This document shows positions 31,635 to 42,829 of a stretch of 64,000 nucleotides of DNA, in pieces; the first letter of the stretch is position 1; each line of letters starts with the position of its first letter. The notes beneath the pieces were generated by a model. That model was not told where the DNA came from and searched no databases. It saw only the letters and a program-made list of their open reading frames with translations. This DNA comes from Siderastrea radians (lineage: Eukaryota; Cnidaria; Anthozoa; Scleractinia; Rhizangiidae). Position numbers and translations under genes: made by a program. The stretch spans positions 13,384,557-13,448,556 of the forward strand of contig OZ024898.1 of the NCBI GenBank assembly GCA_964017195.1, written 5' to 3'.

Positions 31635-32659
31635 TGAACCTGTTAAGATTACCACTGAATTGTGAAACTTGAATTGTTAAATCAGTGTTGTTGTTCAGTT
31701 GGAAACGGAAAAGTTCATGTAAAGACAGGAATGCTTTAGTACAGCAGTGCTGTCAATGGGTAGTCCTCCTTTTTTCAAAACAAGTACACACATACAGTGA
31801 TATCAGTTTGTTGTTTCTGCACGTTTCCCCATTTACAGCAAGAGGTAGTCATTACTTACCACGAATTTGTAGAAGATAAAAGGTACTCGATATTTGTGTT
31901 ACAGCATGACTACTGTAACCAGAGTCACATACAAAAATTAAAACCAATCACATTGTTTTGATGGCACAGATGCAAAGAACTTCATCATTATGTCACTGAG
32001 TTGTAATGTTGTACCAAGCAGTTGGATTGGCTGGGGTAAATCAAAGCTGGAATTCGTTATTTTTGCTGAGTGGTTTTGCATGCATGTTCAGTGATAAGTA
32101 TTTGTTAGATTACATCAACTAAACAAAGGATAGAAACAGAACTTGACAGTGAAATAGAAAATGGTAACATGCAGTGACTGTAAAGTCTGAAAATGAATAG
32201 CCACAGAAAATGAAGTCTACAATACATAACATGTTTGCCTGCAAATAGAGTTTTTATGTCTTTTCTCTGATTATTTGTTGTTTAATGATTTACGTGAAGC
32301 GGGGGATTGTGGGGAGGACTTATTGGGCATTGCTGTCACCCCCCTCTATTGTCTATATGTTGGTCACCTGATCGCACGAACCAGGTGCTTGTCATTCGTC
32401 TCGAGACAGCCGCGGATCAAGACGTGTTTTTGTCACAACGTGGTAAGTTCAGTTCCTTCGTGTTTATTTCCCCCTTTTTACTCGGTATTAGCCTATTCGA
32501 GTCTCCTGTTTCTGGTTTATTTGGTATTTTTTCCTCGAGGTTTATTTTAATTGTCGGCCTGGGTCGTTTCTCGCTTCGCATTCCTCACTTACATTCTATT
32601 GTTAACCTTTGTTGTTGTTTCCACGTGGTCGGTTACTTGTGACTTTATTGTTATTTGCG
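31635..32659. other. No gene recognised; leader of the SGNH-bearing retroelement from about 32300
   Basis: 31635-32300 shows nothing I can support. From about 32300 the sequence becomes GC-richer and runs without a boundary into the SGNH hydrolase frame, so it is probably that element's leader or repeat. Confidence 0.35.
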
Positions 32660-33153
32660 ATGGCTCTTTCTCCTCCCACAGTCCTTGTTTTTGGTCATTC
32701 TTTTGTTAGGAGGCTTCGTGATGACCTTCGGTTGAGTTTTGATCCTCGGGCTGATGAGACGTTTAACCTCTCGGGTGATGCCATTGTTCACTTGTATGGC
32801 GTCGGCGGGCAGACCGTGCGAAGATTGCACCAACGAGGAGACCTTGATGTTGTTTCTTCGATTTCTCCCGCGATTGTAATTCTCGAGATGGGCACAAACA
32901 ACCTGTCTGGACTTCGGCCAGAGGTCGTAGGATAGGAAATCGAGGAGTTGGTCTCTTTGTTGCTTAAGTCCTATTCTGTTCGAGTAATCGGTGTGTGCGA
33001 GGTGATATCTCATGTTAGGGCGCCGTTTTTTAACGACGCTGCACTGGTGCTCAACCAGTATCTTCGCGGGGTTTTGGACCTTATTCCCAATGTCTTCTGC
33101 TGGCGTCATCGGGCTTTACGGATCCTTCATTTCACCCGTATTCATCTGACGGA
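32660..33153 (+). pseudogene. SGNH hydrolase of a YR-type retroelement, 5' part
   Basis: The frame starts MALSPPTVLVFGHSFVRRLR, with the GxS block I (FGHS, nucleophile serine). It then has YGVGGQTVRRL (block II glycine) and VILEMGTNNLSGLRPEVVG (block III GTN). SGNH esterases/hydrolases of this type are carried by Ngaro-type tyrosine-recombinase retroelements. A TAG lies in frame at about 32933-32935. A one-base loss near 33110 moves the frame so that GFTDPSFHPYSSDG continues in another register. The gene is cut at 33153/33154 by the CACTA element; the remaining codons are at 43762-43809. Confidence 0.75.
33151..33153. repeat. Target-site duplication of the CACTA element, left
   Basis: GGA here and at 43762-43764. 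A 3-bp duplication is the hallmark of CACTA/EnSpm insertion. Confidence 0.85.
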
Positions 33154-33840
33154 CACAGGAAAAAATCCCTAATTCCCAACCTTGGTAAAAAATTGTTTTC
33201 TTCTTGGTAAATCATCTAATTCCCAACAAAATCCCAAACTTGGTAAAATCGAGCATTCCCAAATTCATTTATTCTTGGGAATTTGATTTACCAAGATTTT
33301 TCCCAAGGAAAAGGGACATTGGTAAGTATTCTCTACCAAGAAAATACCAATTTATTTACCAACTTAAAAATGCCAACAGTTCACGGGAAACATCTGAATT
33401 CCCAATCTTGTTAAATTGTTATCTTGTTGGTAAATCATACAATTCCCAAGTTAGTTTAAAAGCTTGGTAAAATGATCATTCCCAATTTTATTTGGTCTTG
33501 GGAATCTCATATTACCAAGGTTTTTCCCAACAAAAAAGGAGGTTATTAGAAGTTACATTATACCAAGAAAATACCTACAACCAGGGAAACCAATAAAAAT
33601 ACCAATCTTAGCACAACTGGGAACGACCAATATTTCTCAGTCCTTGGTAATATGTGATTTAAATTACCATGGTTTTTCCAAGTAGGAACCATCTTGATTA
33701 TCCTTATGTTCCTACCAAGAAAATACCAAAAACTAGAGAAACTATCATTATTACCAACTTCAGTCTGTCTTGGGAACATTAAAATACCATATGGTATTTC
33801 CAAGATACATGATCCAAGCTGGTAGTTTTCATGTCATCAC
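33154..33840 (+). repeat. Left subterminal repeat array of the CACTA element
   Basis: Dense, alternating copies of TTCCCAA and TTGGTAA (and their complements), often as TTCCCAANNTTGGTAA, with poly-A/T spacers. In plant CACTA elements such arrays bind the accessory protein; here that role is inference. Confidence 0.8.
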
Positions 33841-34533
33841 TTGACCTAGATTTTTCTAGGTAGACATGTGTGTTGTTACATTTTGATTACCATTACCATT
33901 TCTTACAGGGTAACAACGAAAGAACATTCTAGCAGGATTTATTAATAGAATAAAATAAAGAAAGACTAATAAAGCAATATGAAACTAAAATATGAGTTTA
34001 ATTTCTGCTAGTTGACACTTAAACACAACTGTAGCTCTACAGACAAGCATATGCAGGGACTGTAGTTCCAACATGCAATTATTCTGTACTAACCTTTTTA
34101 CCAATGTCAATTTTCAGTGCTTTACAACGACTTGACAGATTGATTTATCATTACCAAATTAGTCTCCAAACTTGTGGGTATTACCCCTGGTATATGAGTA
34201 CACAAATTCCCTAGTACATATTTTTTGAACAAAGAAATCAAGTGTATGCTAACTTACACCAGGTTGCCTACTTAGGCATGCATTTCTTTGTAAAATGTGA
34301 AAGTGTTTTTTAAATTCATTTCTACAAGTTTTAGGCAGTTTAGTATACAACTTTGCAGTTTTACTTAATTCAATATGATAAATTTGTTTAATGAATGTTT
34401 TGTGTTGTAATGATAAGCACTGGAAAACTTAATACCCATTTAGCTGAAACAACTGAAAGTTTACAAAAGGTTAACGTTACCAACTCAATGTCCCTGCGTA
34501 TACAATGTACACTTTCCTAGAGACAGTACAAAC
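33841..34533. other. CACTA interior, no gene seen
   Basis: AT-rich, holding the 3' flank of the SAM-domain gene. No repeat or frame stands out. Confidence 0.5.
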
Positions 34534-37500
34534 TCATCGTACTGAAATACTATCCCTGTGTAAGCAGTAAAAATCGGCATCCTCTTTCAATACTACTCGT
34601 TTTTTAAAGAGTAGTTCTTTTGCAAGGATCATAATCAGCTCACTCTTGTCTTTTGCTTTAAAATGTCTGATTTTCAATTCCCGGCACAAAGGATTAAGAT
34701 GTTCTTCTTTCTTGATTTCTTTGGTGTACCCCTTTTTAAAGAAGGCTAACAGTATTGTCTCTGCCGTGCTCAGGGGGACTGTTGTTGCACCACCTAAAGT
34801 AAGTTTTTGAATCAGGTTAAACTTCGTTAAGCACTTAAGAAGAAAAATAAGCAAAAAAAACACAACGTTTCAACGTTGCCATGACATCATTTTCAAGTGA
34901 GAAAATAAATAAAGTCATTTGAATTTTATTTTCTCACTTGAAAATGGTATCATGGCGACATCGAAACGTTGTGTTATGTACATTTTGACAACTAAAGTGA
35001 ATATTTACAAAGTAGTGAAAGTTTGCAGTCTGGTAAATGTGGACAACTTGCAAAGCAACGACTGGCAAAACCGTAAAAAGAACTATTACAAGAATAAGAG
35101 TACTAATATTATTTTCATTATTTCAAAGTGACAAGATGGCCATGGGTTGTTTACACTAACTTAACAGTGATATTACCCAAAGTAATTAGTGGGTAAAAGT
35201 GGTTATAAGGGTAATGGTAGCCTAAGGATGAAAAGCAAAATATAGTAACGTTTTAAATAATTTTTCTAGATTACCAGGTAACTGAGGTTCATCCTCAAAG
35301 GCATCAGAATTACTATCATCTGTGACCTCTGAGGTCACATTATCATGCTCAGAACTCCTCTTTCCCTTTCCACAGGAGCCATTTGTTTCGCTTTGTGAAG
35401 CCTCAAAGGAATGGTCACCATCACTGCCCTCTTCTCCACAAATGTTTTTCTCTCCAGCCTTTTCATCACTGTCATCAGTGGAGCTGGTTTCCTGTGCACA
35501 CACCAAACAAATAACAAACTTTGAATGCCAGTATGGTCTAAAATAAATAATATATTTTTCAACTGGAGAAATTTTTGAAGAGCATTTTAAAATGAGAGTT
35601 TATGATGACAGCTGCAAACAACACTCTGATATCCTCAGGGTCAAGTTTAAAACTGTGAAATGGCATGAGTGGTATTTGTCATTTTAAGTCATAAGCTATT
35701 GAAATGTTCACTGTCTTGACTTACCCCTGCATCAGCATAGCTGTAGCCTTCCCGCACCATTCTCCTTCTTTCATCTAGAATTGCTCTTATGTGTCGCCTG
35801 AGTTCCTCTACGATAAAATAAGACAAGAAGTTTGAATAAAACAAATGCCACACCAAAGCTTCAAACCAAATTTTGCTTCGTCTAAAGACTGAAATTTGGA
35901 ATAAGGAATTAAAATTTCTGAATTATTACAGAAGTAGTGCTCTTAAGTGTCTACAGCAGGCCTGGATAGGTGCTATATAAAAAATTAATGTTCTTATTAT
36001 TCTAATTATTATTCACGTCAGTTTTTGTTTTGGAGGGGAATGCTTGCCCTTTTTTTGCATAGAAAATTCTTGACGGTTTACCATAATGAAATCCTTACCT
36101 TCATCATAGCCAATTTCAGGTTTTAAGAGGTCTCTGCAACTTTGTACAAGTTCCTCAAATTGCCTTTTGGCAACTGCATTGCCTCTGATGATAGGGATTT
36201 TATTTCCTGGAAACATGCAAACAGTTTTACGGTGGACCTGCCTCCTTCTGCAAACAAGAAAGTAGTATAACGTCTTAACATCTTCTAGGCTGGCTTTTAT
36301 CACCTTAACAGACTTAAAGCAAGCCGCTGAGTGTTAAATCTTTATCAAACATTGTTTTTTTAACAAACAAAAACAAACAAACAAAACTATTAGAATTACT
36401 AGCTGCAGCTCACTTACTGAACTTAAACTACTACTGTGGTATATTGATCCTTGTATGAAGGATTTTGAATGCACTACACTGTAGTAAACTATCATGCAAG
36501 GTATAGATCCTTTTGTTAAGCCTAGGACGGGATAATTATGTTTCTGCTTGCACTGACCATGGTGTGTAACTGCTGTTGCACAGGTGACATGATAACTTAA
36601 AAGTTGGTCGTGAATAATCCAATTTGCCGTTATTTTTTTGGTGGTTTTTTTGCAGTCGCATCACCTGTATGGAGGTTGCTACATGACTTTCCCCACATGC
36701 TGGTGATACGACAAGTGCAAGCACAAAAGAGCTGATGTAGCCATAGCTTTAAGTACATGTATGTCATGAAAAATTAAATAGGCTTTAATTAGTACCTTCG
36801 AAGTAAGTCATCCTTTTGTTGTGGCGACAGGTCTAGGGCTTTCTTTGATCTCACTTTAGAAACTTTTGGGACTTTAATTTCCTTACAGTTGCCTTAAAGA
36901 AAAAATGCTATTTTACTTCTGCTCATTCTTCTTATTCTTACCTTCGCTCGCCAACCCTACAAAATGATATTTATGAGCTTAGGCCATAGGTTTACATGAG
37001 ATGGTAATTTTCTGTAAAATGAGAATGATAAACTAAGATTGTTTTCAAAAACTGTGATCAAACTAGATTTGACATTAACCATATATCTGAAAAAATATGA
37101 TCACTCTTCTGAGTACAAATGGCACACACAACATGACAAAGATATTTAATTTTTGACAAAGTGAACTTTTAATCGTTTACAACCTCAGTGATGACTTACC
37201 GACCAAATCTGCAATCTTCCTTTTCAGTAATTTCTGATCTCCAACCGTTCGCACCTCACAGGCGCCAAGTTCGCCCTCTGATAGCCCCTCTTTAAGGCAC
37301 ATTCCGTCTATTTTCTGCTCTAAAGGAAATGTCCGTGAAATAAATTTAAATTTTCATCTATGCATTCAAAGTTATAACTAAGTAACACTTACTTAGATAG
37401 CTTACCTTTAAAACCACGTGTGAAGGCTTTTAACCCTTGGCTTTCGAGCCACTGCACTACATCGTCTGTATTCCATTCTAAGAGCAAAAGGGTAAATTAC

Positions 37501-37784
37501 TTTAAAAGCTTACATAAATAAAGTTAAAAGTAAAAAAGTTCATGCTCTTTTGGGTAAATGGCTTTGGACATTTGACATGTAAGAAAGTGAGCTTAATGTT
37601 ATAACAGAACTTCTTCGCTCGACCCGACAGTTGTTTGAGAAACTAACTCGTAACCGCTCGATTACAAAGAGGCTAGATGTTGTTAAAACAAATCATCTAA
37701 CAGAATCATACCTTCGACACCTTTTTCAGAATTTGTGCTAGAAGAAGAGGAGCTGGCTAAAGGTGTTGTACTTTTAGACGCCAT
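34534..37784 (-). CDS. SAM-domain protein of the CACTA element, eight exons
   Basis: Exons on the minus strand: 37784-37712, 37477-37406, 37319-37200, 36892-36796, 36247-36099, 35817-35725 (start refined to 35807), 35491-35275 and 34793-34534. With the refined sixth exon the coding length is 1071 nt (356 residues). All introns are GT-AG and all phases agree. Residues 1-24 are Ser/Thr-rich (MASKSTTPLASSSSSSTNSE). Residues about 25-88 form a SAM domain (EWNTDDVVQWLESQGL, then GFKEQKIDGMCLKEGL), a protein- or nucleic-acid-interaction fold. A basic linker and KRQFEELVQSCRDLL come next, then a helical stretch EELRRHIRAILDERRRM, an acidic Ser-rich segment, and a C-terminal lysine-rich domain (LLAFFKKGYTKEIKKEE). 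There are no catalytic motifs. I infer an accessory factor, possibly binding subterminal repeats or the transposase. Confidence 0.85.
34861..34973. repeat. Palindromic hairpin in intron 7 of the SAM gene
   Basis: Left arm 34861-34908 (CACAACGTTTCAACGTTGCC...) and right arm 34925-34973 are inverted copies around a loop of about 15 bp. It looks like a tiny foldback element lodged in the intron, just upstream of the exon 8 acceptor on the coding strand. Confidence 0.7.
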
Positions 37785-38059
37785 GTTCGACAAAATGAGA
37801 ATCAAAATGAGCGCGAACGCCGCGAAGGAAAGGGCGCGTTTACATCCTTTTTCGTCATTGGTCAATTTTTGCTGTGGCGCGAATTCGCAAGACCAATCAG
37901 AGCCATCGTTAAATCGTAGTTTTGGCGCTTAGTCGAAAGCGCAGCGCGACCGAAAGAATCTCTCTGATCAAGGATATCTACTGTAATTTATCTTATCATA
38001 CAGGAACAGCGTACACGCTAAAAATTCAAGACAGGCAATTGCTAAAACTATTTTCTCAC
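37785..38059 (-). promoter_or_regulatory. Candidate internal promoter for the short SAM isoform
   Basis: Between the two alternative first exons are an inverted CCAAT (ATTGGTCAA, about 37857), a plus-strand CCAATCAG at 37893-37900, and an E2F-like TTTTGGCGC at about 37920. Together they would suit transcription starting upstream of 37784. No TATA box is evident. Confidence 0.4.
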
Positions 38060-38552
38060 CTTCAATAAGCCATCCACCCCAACTTTCCACGTCGTCGTCT
38101 GAATCGCTTACCATCTCAGTGTCGTATCCACCACTCCAATCACCCACACACAGGAAAATGTCGTCATCTGTTTGCAAAGTACTAAGATTTTCAATTTCAG
38201 TTGGATTTTCTCTACCACGGCGAATAAAAAATCTACACTTTTCATGTAAAACACTGGAAATTTCAGTAAGGTCGCCTCTTAATTTGTGTAGTTCGTCCAC
38301 GATAAATATGCAACTTGATTCTTCGAAGTGTTCCAAAGCTCTACCGATAATAATTTCTTTAAATTGTGAGAATGGAATTGGCCAGGTATCAAAGTTCACT
38401 TGCCAACCGTCAAAATGAATGCAAAGAAGTTCCAACTTTACCCACACTCGCATTTTCAAAGCACAATGCAAAGTTCTGTGTTCTGTGTCAAAGGCCGAAA
38501 ACATTGATGGAGCAGGGCTGGGAACAAAACTAGGTCCAGACCCCTCGAGCAT
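38060..38552 (-). CDS. Alternative first exon of the SAM-domain gene
   Basis: This is open from ATG at 38552 (MLEGSGPSFVPSPAPSMFSA) to a donor GAAG|gtgaga at 38060. The exon has 493 nt, 164 codons plus one base. That leaves the same phase as the short first exon, so it splices in frame to the exon at 37477 (GAA-TGG). It would give a protein of about 496 residues. Visible features are a hydrophobic-aromatic half (HFDGWQVNFDTWPIPFSQFK), DELHKLRGDLTEISSVL, and an acidic tail (SDSDDDVESWGGW). I recognise no family. The alternative is a separate one-exon protein reading on to a stop at 37968. Confidence 0.6.
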
Positions 38553-38665
38553 TCGGTTGTGGACAATGTGACATGTGGACGGCTCTTCGCTGGGGAGAAG
38601 AAAATGAGTTGAAACGAAGCTTTCGCCGTTAATTGATTGATTTCAGAAACGTTTGTTTGTTTTCT
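38553..38665. promoter_or_regulatory. Shared divergent promoter region
   Basis: Only about 113 bp separate the start codons of the long SAM isoform (minus) and the transposase (plus). Both genes must therefore be expressed from one short bidirectional region, or the transcripts overlap. An in-frame upstream ATG for the transposase exists at 38633, just before an acceptor-like TTTCAG. Confidence 0.5.
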
Positions 38666-41600
38666 ATGCCTTCGACATCCTCATGTCGGTGTGATGCTAG
38701 AGGTTATCTACATGCGCATTGCTATTGCTCCGTTTATAACTGTAATGGTAAAGCCGTGTCTCGTTCCACCTACCAACACCATCGGAAAGCAGCTCAAGAA
38801 TCGCAAATTTTAAGCAGCAGCAATTTGCAAGAAACAAGGGAAGAAAATGGCAGTGAAGGGGCATCTAGAACAGCAGAATGTAATTCAGAAGCAGGTAAAC
38901 TTTTTATTTAATACCGCCTTTCCCTCGTATACACAAAAGCCGACAGAAAAGATGAAACATAAGCTTATATTATAAAATCTTAAGTGTCAAATGTATTTAG
39001 CACTAAATAAATAAACAAATATTGCAAACAGAACAGAAACTTGTTAAAACAAGTATATTTTTATAGTATATTTATTGATTACCCACAGAACATTATAAGC
39101 TAAAATAAAAGTTAAGGTTAATATTTTCAGCTTTTTGCCATACACTACCGACTAGATCCTAAATTAAAATTCTGCCAACCAGGCTCATTTAAATCCTGGT
39201 TGGTAGGCATTTTAGCAGTAGTTTTCCCAACTGAGTTAGGTACCACCCTAGATTAATCAAACTGGAGATTCTAAAATTTTCTTCAAAGTCGAATACCAAA
39301 GTTTTCTCAAATTTTAAAAAACTCAGTATATACCAAGTTCATCCCAAATTTGAGATTTTGATATTTGTTGCTTAGTACTTTTTACCATTGCAATGCTAAG
39401 GAAATACCAGATTTGTGACATTGCTTTTGCACGTGATCCCTGATTATCAAAATTTGACCAAGCAAAAAATTGCATAAGCAACAACAAAAACAAATCGCCA
39501 ATTATAATGATGATGATGATGATGATGATGATTAAAAACTCTAATTATAACTTTCAATAAAATTTTTACTTTCCTCCTAGATGAAAATGGCATTGAGCAG
39601 AGTTTTGAAGAAACAGAATCCTGTGACAGTGATAACACCAATTCAAGTGAAGGTTTTCCTAACATCGAACTCAGGCAGACAAAAGGAACACAGACAGATG
39701 AAGAAACATGGGAGCAGAAGATTGTTGCAGCCATTTTAAATGCTTTACCTTTAAAACACCAACAAGGAGATTCAATTAAATCCTTTGAGGACTGGCTCAA
39801 ATGGGCCAAAGATTTTGTTATTACTGACCAAAAAATGAAAGATATGTGGCCAACCTCTTGGACAGAGACTGAAGATATTTTAAGAAAGGTTGGATATGAA
39901 TCTCCAAAGCAATATTTCATTTGCATGAGTGAAGAACATCCAAGGGAATGGGACATAATGGAGTCCTCCTCAGAGAAGTGCCGACACTGTGGAGAACCTG
40001 GTGATATAAGCTATTATTATATGGGGCTTTCTTACAAGATTAAAAGATGGTATAGGAATCCCGAGAAATGTAGTGATATGCTTGATCACTGGAGGGAAAG
40101 AGACCACTGGTTTTACAATTTTGAAAGGGGACAAACTCAAGGTTGGCCCATCAAAAAAGAACTATGGGATGGTACACGTTTCTCTCAGTATTCTTGGTTT
40201 TTTGACAAGGATGTGGAGTCCTTGTTACCAGCCACTTGTCCACACTGCCAGAAATTTGGGAAAATTACTGTTATTTCACCTTTACATATCACTTCCCTTG
40301 ATGTTCTTGAAAATGACACTGTGAACATTGTTTGTCATAGCTGTAGAAACGTGTTCAACCATGAACCTAAATATACCAGTGGAGATCCCAGAAATATTGT
40401 GTACATTGCACACTGGGATGGGTTTAGCCCCTTTGGTACATCTGGTGGCCACAGTACAGGTGTCATTGATGTAAAGATTGGGAACATGTGCAAGAACAAA
40501 CGGAATCATGCTGACCAAGTATTTGTGGTAGGATTTGTACCTTGCTTCAAACTACCTGATGAAACTCCTGAGTTTCTTGACCCTTTCCTTAAGCCATTAG
40601 TTAAGGAAATAGTAGATGGTTTCATTGATGGTATTGAAGTAGAATACTGTTCTGACTTTCCTGAATTTGGGATACAGAAAGGACCAGCAGTTATACGCCA
40701 CCTCATCATTCTTTGGACAGGGGACCACCCAGGACAGTGCGAGGTAACAAAAGTGAAACGTACAGGAAAGAAAGCATGTCGTCGGTGTCATATTTGCGGT
40801 ACTCAATTAGAGCCTGGATCACCTCATTATTATTATGGGAACTGTAGATATCATGCAAGACACAAGTGGCCTAGTAGAACTATGGAGGAATCAATCCCAC
40901 AAATGAAGATTGCAGATGAAGAAGTGGGAGCAGCATGGAACAGGGTTTCAAGGGACAGTGGATTCACTGGTTTAAGCCAACTTGCTATTCTTTATGACCT
41001 TTATGGATTTGATGTACTATTTGACACTCCTATTGATCTGATGCATAACTTACCAATGAATCCAGTCAAGAAGCAGTTGCGACGCTTACTCGACACTGGA
41101 AATGTAAACAAAGACCTCGTTGAATCAAGACTCTCAAGCTTTCCGTGGACTCCAGAAATGAAGGCCTCTCGGTACCCTACTGGAATAACATCGCGACTTG
41201 GATACTGGAAAGCAGAAGACTATCAAAAATTCTGCTTTCCAGCCTCTGAAGTTATCTTATATGACCAAATGCCTGCTAATGAATTTCAGTGCTGGAAACT
41301 ACTAGTGCAGATGGTTACAATGGTTTTCAACTGCTGTCGCACCCATGGGTGGACCTACAGGGACATTGAACTGTTCAGTAAATTAGCTTGGCGCCACAAT
41401 ATCATGGTTGAGGAGGTGTTTGGCTTAGAAGCTTGTGTCGTTACAGAGCACAATTTGATTCATGTTGCTGATGATATTTACCGTTTTTCATCACCAGATA
41501 ATTATTGGGTTTTTGACCTAGAAAGAGCTGTTAAAAGGTATGTTAACCAATCAACAAATCGTCGCAACATTGAGAAGACATACAGTGACAACGAAACGAG

Positions 41601-42564
41601 GAGAGAAGTTCTTCAGAATTTAGACATTTCAAGAAAAGGAAAAAATGAACCTGTTTTAACACAGAAGGAAACTGATTCAGCCATCAAGTTAAGACAGGTT
41701 TCCTCATTAAATAAAGGTAACTATTTGATTGCATATGCACATGCACATGAGAGTTTGACTGATATTCAAGGTGGAATACTTGTTGGGAGCGAAAACAAAG
41801 GATTTCAAGAGATTTCTGAATCCCAACGACATCAAATATTCCAAGACATCAGAGATCGTGGAGCAGATATTGAATATTGTACTCTCCCTTCTGCCACTAA
41901 AAGATGTAAAAGCTTTCTAAAGCCTGGAAAAGAACCTGGTGTTCCTCACATGGTGTACAGAAAAGGAGAAAATGCAATGCTTTTAGTCAACAATGAGGAA
42001 AGAACAGGCAAAATAAGTGACATTCATTCAGTAATGATTAAGAATGGAGATGGCATGGAAAGTGTCCATTTGTTGGTGGAAGTTCAGTTATATCATCATG
42101 TCACAGATGACAATGGTCACCCAAAATACCATCCTGGAAGTCAAAGCCAGTGTCTTTGTTTGTCCCAAACTATTCAGATGGTGAATACCATTGATGTTTT
42201 GAGAAAGGTGATATTGTTTCCAGACCAATCAATTCCTCATCAAGTTGTCTTGATAGACTTTGACATGCCTTCTTTGCCATCTCAAAAGCAATGTGTGGTT
42301 GTTCCATTTTACCCAAAGAAAAATGACATGGTATTGATTTTAGGTGAAAATGATGTTCAGTGGATAGCCAAAATTATCTCTGTCCAACAGGATGATATGA
42401 GAGTTGGGCTTCACTTCTTAAAGGAACATCCAAGATGGCCTGGAGGAAAAAAGTTTATCAGGGAAAGTTCTACAATGCATAGTGTACATTGGGACAGCAT
42501 CATAAAGGAACTTGAGGGCAGCTGGATGGCAAATGGAATATGGGAATTAAAGGACACATTGTGA
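38666..42564 (+). CDS. CACTA/EnSpm transposase, two exons, 1070 residues
   Basis: Exon 1 (38666-38894) and exon 2 (39581-42564) join in phase with GT-AG borders to a single 3213-nt frame. Residues about 7-40 hold a Cys/His cluster (CRCDARGYLHAHCYCSVYNC, then SRSTYQHHRK), likely zinc-binding. Further CxxC pairs follow (CRHCGEPGD, CPHCQKFGK). The Tnp2-like core shows HWDGFSPFGTSGGH, ILWTGDHPGQCEVTKV with CRRCHICG, and DLMHNLPMNPVKKQLRRLLD. It then has EHNLIHVADDIYRF and NYWVFDLERAVKRYV, the order seen in CACTA transposases with a DUF4218-like tail. No stop or frameshift interrupts it. It should bind element ends, cut and reinsert. The upstream ATG at 38633 would add 11 residues. Confidence 0.9.
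39150..39435 (+). repeat. Copy of the right subterminal repeat inside the transposase intron
   Basis: The intron contains TACCAAGTTCATCCCAAATT, TTTTTACCATTGCAATGC and TTGCTTTTGCACGTGATCCC. This is the same string of landmarks as at about 43460-43600 near the right end. It is a likely extra binding site array within the gene. Confidence 0.65.
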
Positions 42565-42829
42565 ATTCCAGGTTACCGGAAGCTTGAGTCAGGGGACGTG
42601 AGCTTTAATCCCCTGCAAAATTTAACTTGAGATAGACAAAATGAAATACTCAATATTTCACAAAAAACATGCTTTATTATATCAAATATGGAATTATTAA
42701 TCAGCAAAGGTACAAACACTGAACATTCTTGTATTCTTTCATTGTGCTACTAATGCATCTGCTGATTGGCAAGACATGAAAAGGTTGTTGACAAGCAAGT
42801 CATTTCACAATAATATATGTATGTTTATT
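42565..42829. other. 3' flank of the transposase gene
   Basis: Short non-coding stretch between the stop codon and the right subterminal array. Confidence 0.5.

Noticed and set aside
39447..39956. Minus-strand frame of 169 codons with a histidine run
   Set aside because: It is antisense to the transposase exon and the histidines come from an (ATG)n microsatellite at about 39505-39532.
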